From Acholeplasmataceae bacterium (GTDB lineage: Bacteria; Bacillota_I; Bacilli_A; Acholeplasmatales; UBA5453), in contig DUQU01000006.1 of the NCBI GenBank assembly GCA_012837645.1, positions 1-64,000 of the forward strand: a stretch of DNA of 64,000 bases. The letters are read 5' to 3'. The position numbers and the translations under genes are program-made. Shown one piece after another: positions 10,329 through 19,279 of the stretch. Below the pieces are notes generated by a model that made no database searches, was not told where the DNA came from, and worked only from the letters and a program-made list of their open reading frames with translations. Position 1 is the stretch's first letter; the number at the start of each line of letters is the position of its first letter.

Positions 10329-11221
10329 TTCAACCCCGAATGAGCCATCGTATTCATGACATTTCTTTGCAAGATAATAAATAATACAATATTAGGTAAG
10401 AAAATAATTAAACTCGCTGCAGCAGAAATACCTTGAGCAGCAATCGAACTTGTACCTAAGGTTAAAGAACCAAAATAATAAGGCAAAGTTTTCAGCGCTT
10501 CATCATTAATAAACAACTGCGATGTTTCAGTATTATTCCAAGCGCTTTGAAACGCTAAAATCGCAATCGTCGCCAGTGCTGGCTTAACGAGAGGTAAAAT
10601 AACTCTAAAATAAATTTGGAGTTTATTAGCTCCATCAATTTTGGCCGCGTCATATAATTCTCTTGGAATTTGATCCATAAATTGTTTCAATAAGAAAACC
10701 CCTACTGGAATTGCTATTAAAGGAATAATGTGAGCGAAAAAGGAGTTAATGATTCCTAATCTACTCATAACTATATATCTTGGAACAGCTACCGCAACTG
10801 CAACAAACATAATTGCAATTTGATTGGCCCCAAAAATTACTTTTTTGCCTTTAAATTCTAAAAACGAAAAAGCAAAAGCTGCCAATGAGCCAAACAACAA
10901 ACTAAATAAGATTACCAATATCGCTACTAATATGCTATTAAATAAATATCTACTAAAAGGAACACCAGTTTGACTAGTAGCCTTAATTAATTGTTTAAAA
11001 TTATCTAAAGTAAGTCGAGAAGGAAAAAATTTAGGAGGGTATGCATAAAGTTCGTCTAAAGGCTTAAACGCATGAGAGATAATAAAAACAATCGGCAACA
11101 TCATCACTAGCAATATTGGCAATAATATTAAATAAAATTTAATTTGACTTTTGTGAAATCTTTCAGGATTAATCATTTGTCCTAAGTATTTGGCTCTACG
11201 TTTTGGAAGTCTCAATTTCAT
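10325..11221 (-). CDS. Carbohydrate ABC transporter permease (MalG type), first pair
   Basis: This is a 298-aa permease with about six transmembrane helices and the EAA loop ELYDAAKIDGANKLQIYFRV. The N-terminal region carries the usual MalG-type start of helix 1 (LILLPILLVMMLPIVFIISH) and the periplasmic-side motif FKPLDELYAYPPKFFP. It overlaps the neighbouring permease gene by 4 bp and the Yip1-family gene by 4 bp. Together with 11218-12147 it forms the dimer that most likely receives substrate from the 979-aa binding protein encoded just upstream. Confidence 0.93.
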   Translation of the reverse strand: MKLRLPKRRAKYLGQMINPERFHKSQIKFYLILLPILLVMMLPIVFIISHAFKPLDELYAYPPKFFPSRLTLDNFKQLIKATSQTGVPFSRYLFNSILVAILVILFSLLFGSLAAFAFSFLEFKGKKVIFGANQIAIMFVAVAVAVPRYIVMSRLGIINSFFAHIIPLIAIPVGVFLLKQFMDQIPRELYDAAKIDGANKLQIYFRVILPLVKPALATIAILAFQSAWNNTETSQLFINDEALKTLPYYFGSLTLGTSSIAAQGISAAASLIIFLPNIVLFIILQRNVMNTMAHSGLK

Positions 11222-12147
11222 TCATTATCACCTCCAAATAATCTTTTAGCTATTCTACTAAATAGTAAAACCATCAATACTAATACTACAGAAAGGGCAC
11301 TAGCATAACCCATTTCATACCTGCCAAAACCAAAATCGTTCATGTGATCAACAATTAACCACCCAGCTAATTGCGGAGGTGGAGTAGATAACGTTAAAGC
11401 CGCTGCAATGCCAGAAGCATTAAAGGTACTTACAATAGCCATTACCATTCCAAATAACATTTGCGGTTTCATCGAAGGAATTGTAATATAAAAAATCTCT
11501 TGCCATCTGTTTTTAAGTCCGTCAATATAAGCAGCTTCATAAATTTCTTTATTAATATTTAGAATTCCTGATAACATCGCTAGAAAGCCAATACCCATAC
11601 TAGACCATAAGCCAACAAAAAGCATAATTAAGGTTATTGTTTTCGGGTCTTGAAGCCACTGAACTGGAGCGTTAATAACTCCCATATTTAATAATAAATT
11701 ATTTAAATAGCCTCTATTATCACCAGCAAATACAACCCGCCAAACGACAGTCATTAAAACGCCACTAGTCAATGCTGGAGAATAAATTATGATTGCCGCA
11801 ACCGTTCGAGAACGATGAGGAATTTGCGCTAAAATCCAGGCCAAAATAAACGATAACAAATACCCTCCCGGACCAACTATTAAAGCGTACTTAATTGTTG
11901 TTGGTAAGGCAAATTGCATAAAATCAGTATCTTGTGTGAGTAAATTAATATAATTTCTTAAACCAATAAAATGAGGAAAATTAATTGTATCGTAATAAGT
12001 GAAAGATAACATTACTGAAATCAAAATTAATAAAATCACAAAAGTAAAGAAAAAGATTACATATGGTAAAACAAAAAACCCTGAAGTGTTAATCGATTTT
12101 TTTAATCCAGTTTTCGATATTATCGTTTCTGGGGACTTTATACTCAC
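11218..12147 (-). CDS. Carbohydrate ABC transporter permease (MalF type), first pair
   Basis: This is a 309-aa permease with about six helices and the EAA loop EIYEAAYIDGLKNRWQEIFY. The GTG start at 12147 lies 59 bp inside the end of the binding-protein gene. It is chosen because a near-perfect Shine-Dalgarno (AAGGAGGTGAGG) sits 6-7 nt upstream, and because the next ATG would remove the first membrane helix. The overlap suggests tight translational coupling with the binding protein. Confidence 0.92.
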   Translation of the reverse strand: MSIKSPETIISKTGLKKSINTSGFFVLPYVIFFFTFVILLILISVMLSFTYYDTINFPHFIGLRNYINLLTQDTDFMQFALPTTIKYALIVGPGGYLLSFILAWILAQIPHRSRTVAAIIIYSPALTSGVLMTVVWRVVFAGDNRGYLNNLLLNMGVINAPVQWLQDPKTITLIMLFVGLWSSMGIGFLAMLSGILNINKEIYEAAYIDGLKNRWQEIFYITIPSMKPQMLFGMVMAIVSTFNASGIAAALTLSTPPPQLAGWLIVDHMNDFGFGRYEMGYASALSVVLVLMVLLFSRIAKRLFGGDNE

Positions 12148-15028
12148 GAATTACCTCACCTCCTTTTAAATAACCGAACTCTTCAAACTTTCTTCTAAGC
12201 TCTCTATTTATTCTTGGAATTGATTGATCGATTGCTTCTCTTGGATTGATATGGTCGATTACTATTTTATTCCAAATATTTGTTAATTCTCTTTCCACGA
12301 TATATGAACCAGGGGTTACTGCTGGTATTCTCGCCCATTTTGCTTGAATTAAAGCCTGTTCTTTAACTTCAACATCCCAAATAGACTCTTCTAACGTTTT
12401 TAAATTAGCAGGCAAATATAAATATCTTTCTCCTAATATCATTTTCACATTTTGTAAATAAGCCAATTGAGTTGCTTTTTTATTCCACCATTTAATCAAT
12501 TGAAATCCTTCTTTTTGCATCTCTGATGCTTTAAACAAAATGCTCGCTTTACCGTACGTTGGTGCCCATCTTGCTACTTCAGCTAAATTTTCATCATACA
12601 TCCCAATAAGCGGTAAAATATCCCATTGCCCTTTAAGTTCGGGTGCTGCATATTTTAATTGTAAATAAAAATCGGCTGTTGCTATTCCTAGAGGCAGGGA
12701 ACCGCTTCTAAAATGTTCAAAAAATGAAGGCACTTGTTCTGGTAAATCATAGACATTAAAAATATCGGTCATAAATTTAATAGCCTCAATATTTATTTCT
12801 TCATCAAAAGTAGTAGAAAATCCATTTTCTTGATATATTTCTCCTCCCATTTGATAAATAATAGGACTAGTCAAACCAAATCCTTTGTAAGCCCCTTCTC
12901 CTCCCAAAGGATGATAAAAATTCATTTGATAACTTTGTAAAATTGGCAAAATATTAATTACATCATCCCAAGTATCTGGCGGAGTAATACCCAAAAATTC
13001 TAAAATATCTGTCCGATAATAAAGTAAGTATGTACTCTGTGTTTCTGGAATACCATAAACCCCATCCTCAAAAACCATTGGTGTAAAATTATTAGGATGA
13101 ATATCTTCTACCACCTCATCAAAGTCAGAAAAACTCTTTAAATCGACTAACATCCCTCTTAGTGCGTATTGAAACGGATCCCATGAATCAATACTTAAAA
13201 CAACATCTGGATTAGTTTTAGTTGCGTTGTTTAAAATGATTTTTTGATTACTTGGTAAAACATTTAATTTCACTTTTATTCCCGTTTCTTTAGTAAATTC
13301 ATCATCAATCATATTTTGCATAATATCTAAATATAAACTACTTTTGCCTACCCAAACATTTAAAGTATTCTTTTCTTTGCTCGATGAAAGTTTATATCTT
13401 TCATCAATAAAGGAATAGAAAAAAGATTTAATTGAAAACCATATCCTTTCAAAAAAATTTCCATTTGCCTTTGGCAATTTTATATTGGATCCATGAAAAT
13501 AAATATTTTCGATATCTATCGTTTGTCCACTAATATCATTAATAGCGACACCTATTAGTTGATAAGCCGAACCGCTGCCTTGATTAAACTCCGCTAATTT
13601 GTTTGGGATTTTATTTGGATTCTTAGCTAATCTTTTTAATTGTTTACTGGCAATTAAAAGTGGTGTAGCATTCGTTGCTTTTTTATATTTAGGAGTTAAA
13701 TTATTAATTAAATCATAAACGTCTTCTAGTCTTTCCGCTAGCGAAATTAACTCTTCTTTAATATTAGGAAGATATTTTAAAATATCCCAATCAATTAAAG
13801 CATCTTCCGACCTTCCTGTAATACTACTCACCGCTAGTCCTAAGCTATTGATTCTATCCATTATACGGTAAAGTTCGTCGATGTGATTTGTTAAATTAAC
13901 AACCGTGGTTTCTAAAGTTAATTTATGTTCACCTTTTTCTAGAAAAAATAAGAATTGACCGTTTTTATTATGAAGGGTTTCATATTCCCATTTTTTATTA
14001 TAAGAAAATAAATAACCTGCCGCCTCACGAAACGGTATTTCATCGTCAATAAAAATGGATAATCCACTACTCATGCCAATTTTTGCTTGCTGAAGATATT
14101 TAAAACTCAACTGATAAAGTCCGCTTTCTTTAACTTCAAATAGATAACTGACTTTTGATCCTGATCTACTAATTGAATCACCTTCAAGTTTATTTAAAAC
14201 ATTTGTTTTATAGCTTGCTTTCTCCATTTGAGCGCCTTTATAGTAGCCTGACTTAATCTCGACATCATTTTTATCCTCAAAAAGGTAACCTTTAATAACG
14301 ATTTGGTCGTTAATTATTTTTTCATTTTTGTGAATATTGTAATATTCTTGGTAAGTTAACGGCTGTTCTTCTTTGCTAAATGTCATTCCTTTTAAATAAA
14401 AATCATAATTATTAGCTTGAATTGTTATTTTATTAACACCACTATTTAATTTAAGCCATAGTGGCTCTTCATATCTTGCTTCAGGATCACTAATTAGTTG
14501 ATAATATTCTCCTTTTTTTGCGGCGGTATAAGGTAACAATTCATTACCATAACGATTATATTTGTTTTCTTCTTCACGCTCAATAACATTCCAAACTATC
14601 GGCAAATTTAAGTTGTTAAGCTCATTATATAAAACTTCATCATTAACACTTAATTTAATTGTTGGTGCGGTAGTAAACTCTTCGTTAATTAAAAAATTAA
14701 GACTAAAATGATACAAGCCCTCTTCAGGAACTAAAACATTAAAAGATATTTCTTCTTTTTTCTTTATTAAAATGGCTTCTTTATTTTCATCATATAAACT
14801 ATTATCGCTTAATATCTCGTTAGCTAAGACATTAATATCTTCTCCACTATATTTAGGATATTTATCGAGCCATGAATCTAATTTTCTTTGGTAAGTGTTT
14901 TCTCTAAATCTACCTAAATCAATGACCCAATCGCTTTCGTTAATCTCGCCTTTAATTCTTACATCAAAAAGGCTAATAGTAAAAAACATTAACATTGTCA
15001 GCATCATTAAGATAATTGATTTTTTCAT
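12089..15028 (-). CDS. Giant extracellular solute-binding protein with N-terminal carbohydrate-binding-like domains
   Basis: This is a 979-aa exported protein. A signal peptide (about 1-25) carries no lipobox cysteine. The first 400 or so residues form two beta-sandwich, CBM-like units, each with an ISFNVLVPEEGLYHFSLNF-like strand pattern. A helical linker follows (about 395-480). A family 1 solute-binding domain occupies about 555-960, beginning NTLNVWVGKSSLYLDIMQNM and including TPPDTWDDVINILPILQ. Typical family members are 400-450 aa, so the N-terminal half is extra. The protein has no obvious lipid anchor, so it may be held by the uncleaved signal segment or by its partners. It delivers sugar to the permease pair encoded immediately downstream. 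Confidence 0.85.
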   Translation of the reverse strand: MKKSIILMMLTMLMFFTISLFDVRIKGEINESDWVIDLGRFRENTYQRKLDSWLDKYPKYSGEDINVLANEILSDNSLYDENKEAILIKKKEEISFNVLVPEEGLYHFSLNFLINEEFTTAPTIKLSVNDEVLYNELNNLNLPIVWNVIEREEENKYNRYGNELLPYTAAKKGEYYQLISDPEARYEEPLWLKLNSGVNKITIQANNYDFYLKGMTFSKEEQPLTYQEYYNIHKNEKIINDQIVIKGYLFEDKNDVEIKSGYYKGAQMEKASYKTNVLNKLEGDSISRSGSKVSYLFEVKESGLYQLSFKYLQQAKIGMSSGLSIFIDDEIPFREAAGYLFSYNKKWEYETLHNKNGQFLFFLEKGEHKLTLETTVVNLTNHIDELYRIMDRINSLGLAVSSITGRSEDALIDWDILKYLPNIKEELISLAERLEDVYDLINNLTPKYKKATNATPLLIASKQLKRLAKNPNKIPNKLAEFNQGSGSAYQLIGVAINDISGQTIDIENIYFHGSNIKLPKANGNFFERIWFSIKSFFYSFIDERYKLSSSKEKNTLNVWVGKSSLYLDIMQNMIDDEFTKETGIKVKLNVLPSNQKIILNNATKTNPDVVLSIDSWDPFQYALRGMLVDLKSFSDFDEVVEDIHPNNFTPMVFEDGVYGIPETQSTYLLYYRTDILEFLGITPPDTWDDVINILPILQSYQMNFYHPLGGEGAYKGFGLTSPIIYQMGGEIYQENGFSTTFDEEINIEAIKFMTDIFNVYDLPEQVPSFFEHFRSGSLPLGIATADFYLQLKYAAPELKGQWDILPLIGMYDENLAEVARWAPTYGKASILFKASEMQKEGFQLIKWWNKKATQLAYLQNVKMILGERYLYLPANLKTLEESIWDVEVKEQALIQAKWARIPAVTPGSYIVERELTNIWNKIVIDHINPREAIDQSIPRINRELRRKFEEFGYLKGGEVIREYKVPRNDNIENWIKKID

Positions 15029-15042
15029 TCATTTCACCTTCT

Positions 15043-16773
15043 TTAGAGTTGGATAGCAATAAAAGCTTTATCACTTAAAATGTTCACTTTAAAACTGACT
15101 TTTTCATTTAATACTTCCATCTTGAGCGTTTCTTCAACTTCTCCTGTAGTAGTGTTGTAAATTTCAATTAGACAATTACCATTATTAAAAGGAATTTCTA
15201 CTAAAACATTTTTAATCTCATTAACTTTATTATTATATTTAAAGTCCTTATGATATAAATAGCCATAACTTCTATCATCTAGTAAATATCCTATTAATTT
15301 TATTTGGCTCGAAGAAATTTTGACTGTTTTTAAGGTTTGTAAAAGTTGATATTTTTCACTTACCATATTCATCTTTTTTACGAATTTACCAATCCCTTTA
15401 AATTGAAAGTATAAATCGCCAAAATGAACAAAACTATCCCACCACCAATTCATTCCACCGCCGGCGCCACCACCTAAAATAGCACCCCAGTGATTTTGTT
15501 TAATAGTGATTCCTTCCGGATCCTTTTGATAAGTTCCTTTTCCTGTACGCCAGTCTATCCCTATTTCAGAATGCAAAATTGGCTTTTTATACAATCCGTG
15601 TAACTCTTCAATAACTTTAACTAACTCACTATTAATATTTAAGTTAGTGTAATCATAACTATGAGGATTAGCATAATCAATACTCTTTAAATAAAACCCT
15701 TCACCTTTTAAATGCTTATACGACGTAGTCACTAAATGCCCGTAAATATCAATTTCTTTAATAAACTTAGTCATTTCATCATGCCACTCGACAACATTAA
15801 AACTATTAAAATTATCAGTCCAATCAACTTCATTCCATAATTCCCAGGCAGCTAAATTTTCTAAGTGACCATATCTCGCAACTAAATATATTAATTGTTG
15901 TTGGTAAATTTCTTTCGCCCTTGGGTTTGTAAAAAACTCTTCTGGAGATGATAAGATGCCGCCGTTTTCTTTATTCCATTTATTATGTTTCCATGCCGGA
16001 TTTACTTTGGCACTAAATTGACCATGTTGTAGCAACGTTAACATGAAATAAAGGTTGTTTTTGATTGCCAGCTCAATTACTTGATCTAACTCATTAACAT
16101 TATTCATTCTCGAGATAAAATTATCGAATTTTTCACCACTATGTAAAGCAAAACTTCGAGTATTAAGCCATATCCGGGTAAAATTAGCATTATTTTCTCT
16201 CATCTTACTAAACCAAACCCGATAATCATCTAATTTTCTTGTTGATGAGGTGTACCAAGCATTGTTTTGCCCCACCGGAATAAAAGTTTCTCCATTCTCA
16301 AAGATAAAATTCCGTTTATGTCTTTGTTCAACTTTTAAAACACCTTTACCTTGAGAAGTTTTATTTTCTTTTACATTAAATACTAATTGTTGTTCTTCAA
16401 TTACTTTATTTTTAAAAGTAACTTTAAGATTAAGATGATATTCTCCAGTTTCTTTTGTTAAAAAGCGAATAAGAAACATTTCATTAGCAAAATCCTTTAT
16501 TATCTCTTTTTGATAATATTCGTCTTGCTTTCTTAATTGCTTTTCTTCTTTTTGAAAATTCATTGCTAAATTATTGCTTTTGAAATAAAACGCATATACT
16601 TTTTTTATCGCTTTACTAGGAAATCTAAAATATCCTTCAATTTTAAATTCTTTAGTGTTAAATGGGTTAATTACAAGCTCTTGAAATTTATTATTTAAAT
16701 GTAATTCCCATTCTATTTTTTCATTAGTTAAAAATATTTCCTTTTTATTAATAATGCTTTTAATTAAACCCAT
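15043..16773 (-). CDS. Intracellular DUF5060/GH5-like glycoside hydrolase
   Basis: This is a 576-aa protein with no signal peptide, so it is expected in the cytoplasm. An N-terminal Ig-like DUF5060-type domain (about 10-140) precedes a clan GH-A (beta/alpha)8 barrel that starts near FIPVGQNNAWYTS. The likely acid/base is Glu315 in ELWNEVDW and the nucleophile is Glu403 in HSEIGID; GGMNWWWDSF follows. The ATG at 16773 (GGGTG just upstream) is preferred over an upstream TTG. It is a close paralogue of the lipoprotein at 19280-21154. The locus suggests it trims imported beta-mannosides, but the GH family and substrate are inferred. Confidence 0.8.
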   Translation of the reverse strand: MGLIKSIINKKEIFLTNEKIEWELHLNNKFQELVINPFNTKEFKIEGYFRFPSKAIKKVYAFYFKSNNLAMNFQKEEKQLRKQDEYYQKEIIKDFANEMFLIRFLTKETGEYHLNLKVTFKNKVIEEQQLVFNVKENKTSQGKGVLKVEQRHKRNFIFENGETFIPVGQNNAWYTSSTRKLDDYRVWFSKMRENNANFTRIWLNTRSFALHSGEKFDNFISRMNNVNELDQVIELAIKNNLYFMLTLLQHGQFSAKVNPAWKHNKWNKENGGILSSPEEFFTNPRAKEIYQQQLIYLVARYGHLENLAAWELWNEVDWTDNFNSFNVVEWHDEMTKFIKEIDIYGHLVTTSYKHLKGEGFYLKSIDYANPHSYDYTNLNINSELVKVIEELHGLYKKPILHSEIGIDWRTGKGTYQKDPEGITIKQNHWGAILGGGAGGGMNWWWDSFVHFGDLYFQFKGIGKFVKKMNMVSEKYQLLQTLKTVKISSSQIKLIGYLLDDRSYGYLYHKDFKYNNKVNEIKNVLVEIPFNNGNCLIEIYNTTTGEVEETLKMEVLNEKVSFKVNILSDKAFIAIQL

Positions 16774-16791
16774 TTTCACACCCAATCTCGT

Positions 16792-18264
16792 TTAAAATCC
16801 TAACATATCCCTCATTGCTTCAATTGCATCTGCAAATGCCCTATCAGCATCAGCAACGATCGCATCCATTACACTCGCATAATCTGTTTCACCGCTAATA
16901 ATATCGTAGAAGTATTCGTTTGTTGCGCTATTAACCGCATCCCAACCGATAACTTCTTTATTGGCCCAATAGGCTCCATTTCGTAATCCTTCTAAAAATT
17001 CAGGAGCGACAAAGCCATTAGCCACTTCACCATAAGGAATTGATTCCCATATTTTATTAACTCCTTGTGAGTCTAGCCCGTAATCTACAATTGGGTAAGG
17101 GAAATTATTTGCTTGTTGATATAATTCTTGTCCAGATTCTTCGTAAATTTCAAATCTGCTTAAGATTCCTTCCTCACCAAAACTCATCCATTTTAACAAT
17201 TGATAAGCTGCGTCTTTATTGGCGCTTAATGCCGATACTCCAGAAATATCAGTATTTCCTCCGGTAACTAAGTTTGGCCCTGGATAAACATCCCAATTAA
17301 AATTCATCTCTTCAAAATGATCTTTTATTGACCAAGTTGCTTCACTCCAAATTGCTACTTTGCCACCATATGTCGGGATAAAATCTGGTCTTCCGTACCA
17401 TTCTTCTAATTCTTCATCAGAAAAACCTGGCTTGTTATAGTTTTGATCAATAGATTCTCTCATTTGGTTAGCACCAGTTAACATTACCGGATCATCAAAG
17501 TTAAACTTTTCTCCATCAAATGAAAAAGAATACCAACTTTTACCAACTTCTGCATTTTGCTTAATTTTTAATACTTTAGGATATTCCCTTGTAAAATAAT
17601 TTTCCGTAGTCATACCATAAATATGATTTGCTTGGTTAGTTGCCCCTTTAGCGATACTAATCATTTGTTCTACTGTCCAATCATACTTAGGTTTAGAAAT
17701 GCTCGCTGCATCAAGTAAATCCAAATTAATAAACCAAGGTTTTGGGTAAATAAATGTTGGAATTGCAAATCTTCTACCTGCATAAACTCCTAAATCTTTA
17801 ACTGACGGAAAAATAAAATTAGTGTCGGGATCATGTTCATAATAATCAGTAATATCAGCTAAAATATTAAAAGGTAAAAAAGACTCTAGTCTTCTAACTA
17901 AAAAAACATCTGGTAAATTGTTAGATTCTAGAAGCCCAAGAAAATTTTCATCCCACTCATAGTCTTCACCAACTACTTGCATTTCAACTGTTATATTTGG
18001 ATATTTTTCCATAAATTTATCAATCATTACAACATCAATCGTAATCATTTCAGGATTTGTGTATTGCCAAGTTGCATATTTTAATGTAATTTCTTTTTCT
18101 TGCCAATCAGGAATACCATTACCATCTTTATCCCAAAACTCATCTGTTGCACTACCATTATCATCTTTTCCGTTTCCATTATTATCATCATTTCCTCCAT
18201 TATCACAGGCACTAACAAATGCTAATGAAAACAACAAAACCAATACTGTTAAAAACTTTTTCAT
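16792..18264 (-). CDS. Sugar ABC transporter solute-binding lipoprotein
   Basis: This is a 490-aa family 1 extracellular solute-binding protein with a clear lipobox (VSAC, Cys20) and a low-complexity N/G/D-rich linker after it. A DKDGNGIPDWQEKE stretch near residue 45 resembles a calcium-binding dockerin/thrombospondin-type loop. The mature domain opens with ITLKYATWQYTNPEMITIDV. The RBS AAGGAGAGAG lies well placed before the ATG. It is the second binding protein of the operon. It may serve the 4030-6011 permease pair or share the first pair with the 979-aa protein; the sequence cannot decide this. Confidence 0.9.
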   Translation of the reverse strand: MKKFLTVLVLLFSLAFVSACDNGGNDDNNGNGKDDNGSATDEFWDKDGNGIPDWQEKEITLKYATWQYTNPEMITIDVVMIDKFMEKYPNITVEMQVVGEDYEWDENFLGLLESNNLPDVFLVRRLESFLPFNILADITDYYEHDPDTNFIFPSVKDLGVYAGRRFAIPTFIYPKPWFINLDLLDAASISKPKYDWTVEQMISIAKGATNQANHIYGMTTENYFTREYPKVLKIKQNAEVGKSWYSFSFDGEKFNFDDPVMLTGANQMRESIDQNYNKPGFSDEELEEWYGRPDFIPTYGGKVAIWSEATWSIKDHFEEMNFNWDVYPGPNLVTGGNTDISGVSALSANKDAAYQLLKWMSFGEEGILSRFEIYEESGQELYQQANNFPYPIVDYGLDSQGVNKIWESIPYGEVANGFVAPEFLEGLRNGAYWANKEVIGWDAVNSATNEYFYDIISGETDYASVMDAIVADADRAFADAIEAMRDMLGF

Positions 18265-18276
18265 TTTTCTCTCTCC

Positions 18277-19275
18277 TTATTTTTTAAATTCATTCAATAA
18301 ATCATCTAACTTACATGTGGCAACACATACAAATCTATCGGCGCCACCATAATAAACATAAAGCGTATTATTAACAATTACATTTCCTGTAGGAAATACG
18401 CAACCTGTATAGTATCCTTCTGTTTCATAAGGATATTCTGGTTCCATAATATAATTTTCTAATCTACCCAATATTTTTGTTGGATCTTTTAAGTCAAGCA
18501 ATAATGCTCCAACTCGATACTGGTCATCTTTTTTGGAAACACCGTGATATAAAACTAACCAACCATCTCTAGTTCTTAAAGGAGGCGTGGAACCGCCAAT
18601 TTTTTTCATCTCCCAGTCATACTTTGGTTTAATTAATAAAACATCATCTTTCCAGCTCATTAAGTCATCTGAATATGCTAGCCAAATAGAGGGAACATCA
18701 ACTCCATATTTTTCTCCAACCCACTCTTTAGGGCGATGTAACATGACATATTTGCCATTTATTTTTTCGGGAAATAAAATAACGTCCCGATTGTCTAAAT
18801 TATGCTCTGTAATTCTTCCTAACTTTTTAAATGTTTTTAAATCCTTACTAATAGCAATTCCAGTATTTGTTTTATTCCAATCAATTCCTTGCGGTAAATC
18901 ATGACGAGGCCAACCGTGTTCATAACCTTGTCGTAACCAATACTTCCCAGGAGGAAAGGCTCTAAAAGCATAGGTAACGTAAAATAAGGAACCAAACTTA
19001 ACAATTCTTGGATCTTCTACACAACCACTATCAAAAGAATTTGGGTCTGGAGATAATACTGGCTTATCGCTATACCTCGTAAAATTTATCCCATCTTTAG
19101 AAGTTGCTAAACCTAGATAAATCATGTGAGCATCATCATTTCCGGCAGCACGATAAAGTAAATAGAACGTGCCGTCTTCATACCAAGCACCTGGATTACA
19201 AACTGCTAATGATTCCCAATCATTTTTACTATTAGGTTTAATAATTGGATTTTCTTTTGCTTTAATCAGTTTCAT
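18277..19275 (-). CDS. GH130 beta-mannoside phosphorylase (GH130_2-like)
   Basis: This is a 332-aa five-bladed beta-propeller enzyme of family GH130 without a signal peptide, so it is cytoplasmic. The family general acid is expected at Asp88 in GCVEDPRIV. Phosphate-binding Arg/His positions are plausible in the stretches LHRPKE and LVLYHGVS. GH130 enzymes cleave terminal beta-mannosides with phosphate, giving alpha-mannose 1-phosphate. The sequence style (NPIIKP, STPPLRTRDGWLVLYHGV) is closer to mannooligosaccharide phosphorylases than to GH130_1. It lies 4 bp from the lipoprotein glycosidase gene and 12 bp from the binding-protein gene. The exact linkage (beta-1,4 or beta-1,2) cannot be read from sequence. 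Confidence 0.88.
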   Translation of the reverse strand: MKLIKAKENPIIKPNSKNDWESLAVCNPGAWYEDGTFYLLYRAAGNDDAHMIYLGLATSKDGINFTRYSDKPVLSPDPNSFDSGCVEDPRIVKFGSLFYVTYAFRAFPPGKYWLRQGYEHGWPRHDLPQGIDWNKTNTGIAISKDLKTFKKLGRITEHNLDNRDVILFPEKINGKYVMLHRPKEWVGEKYGVDVPSIWLAYSDDLMSWKDDVLLIKPKYDWEMKKIGGSTPPLRTRDGWLVLYHGVSKKDDQYRVGALLLDLKDPTKILGRLENYIMEPEYPYETEGYYTGCVFPTGNVIVNNTLYVYYGGADRFVCVATCKLDDLLNEFKK

Positions 19276-19279
19276 TTTT

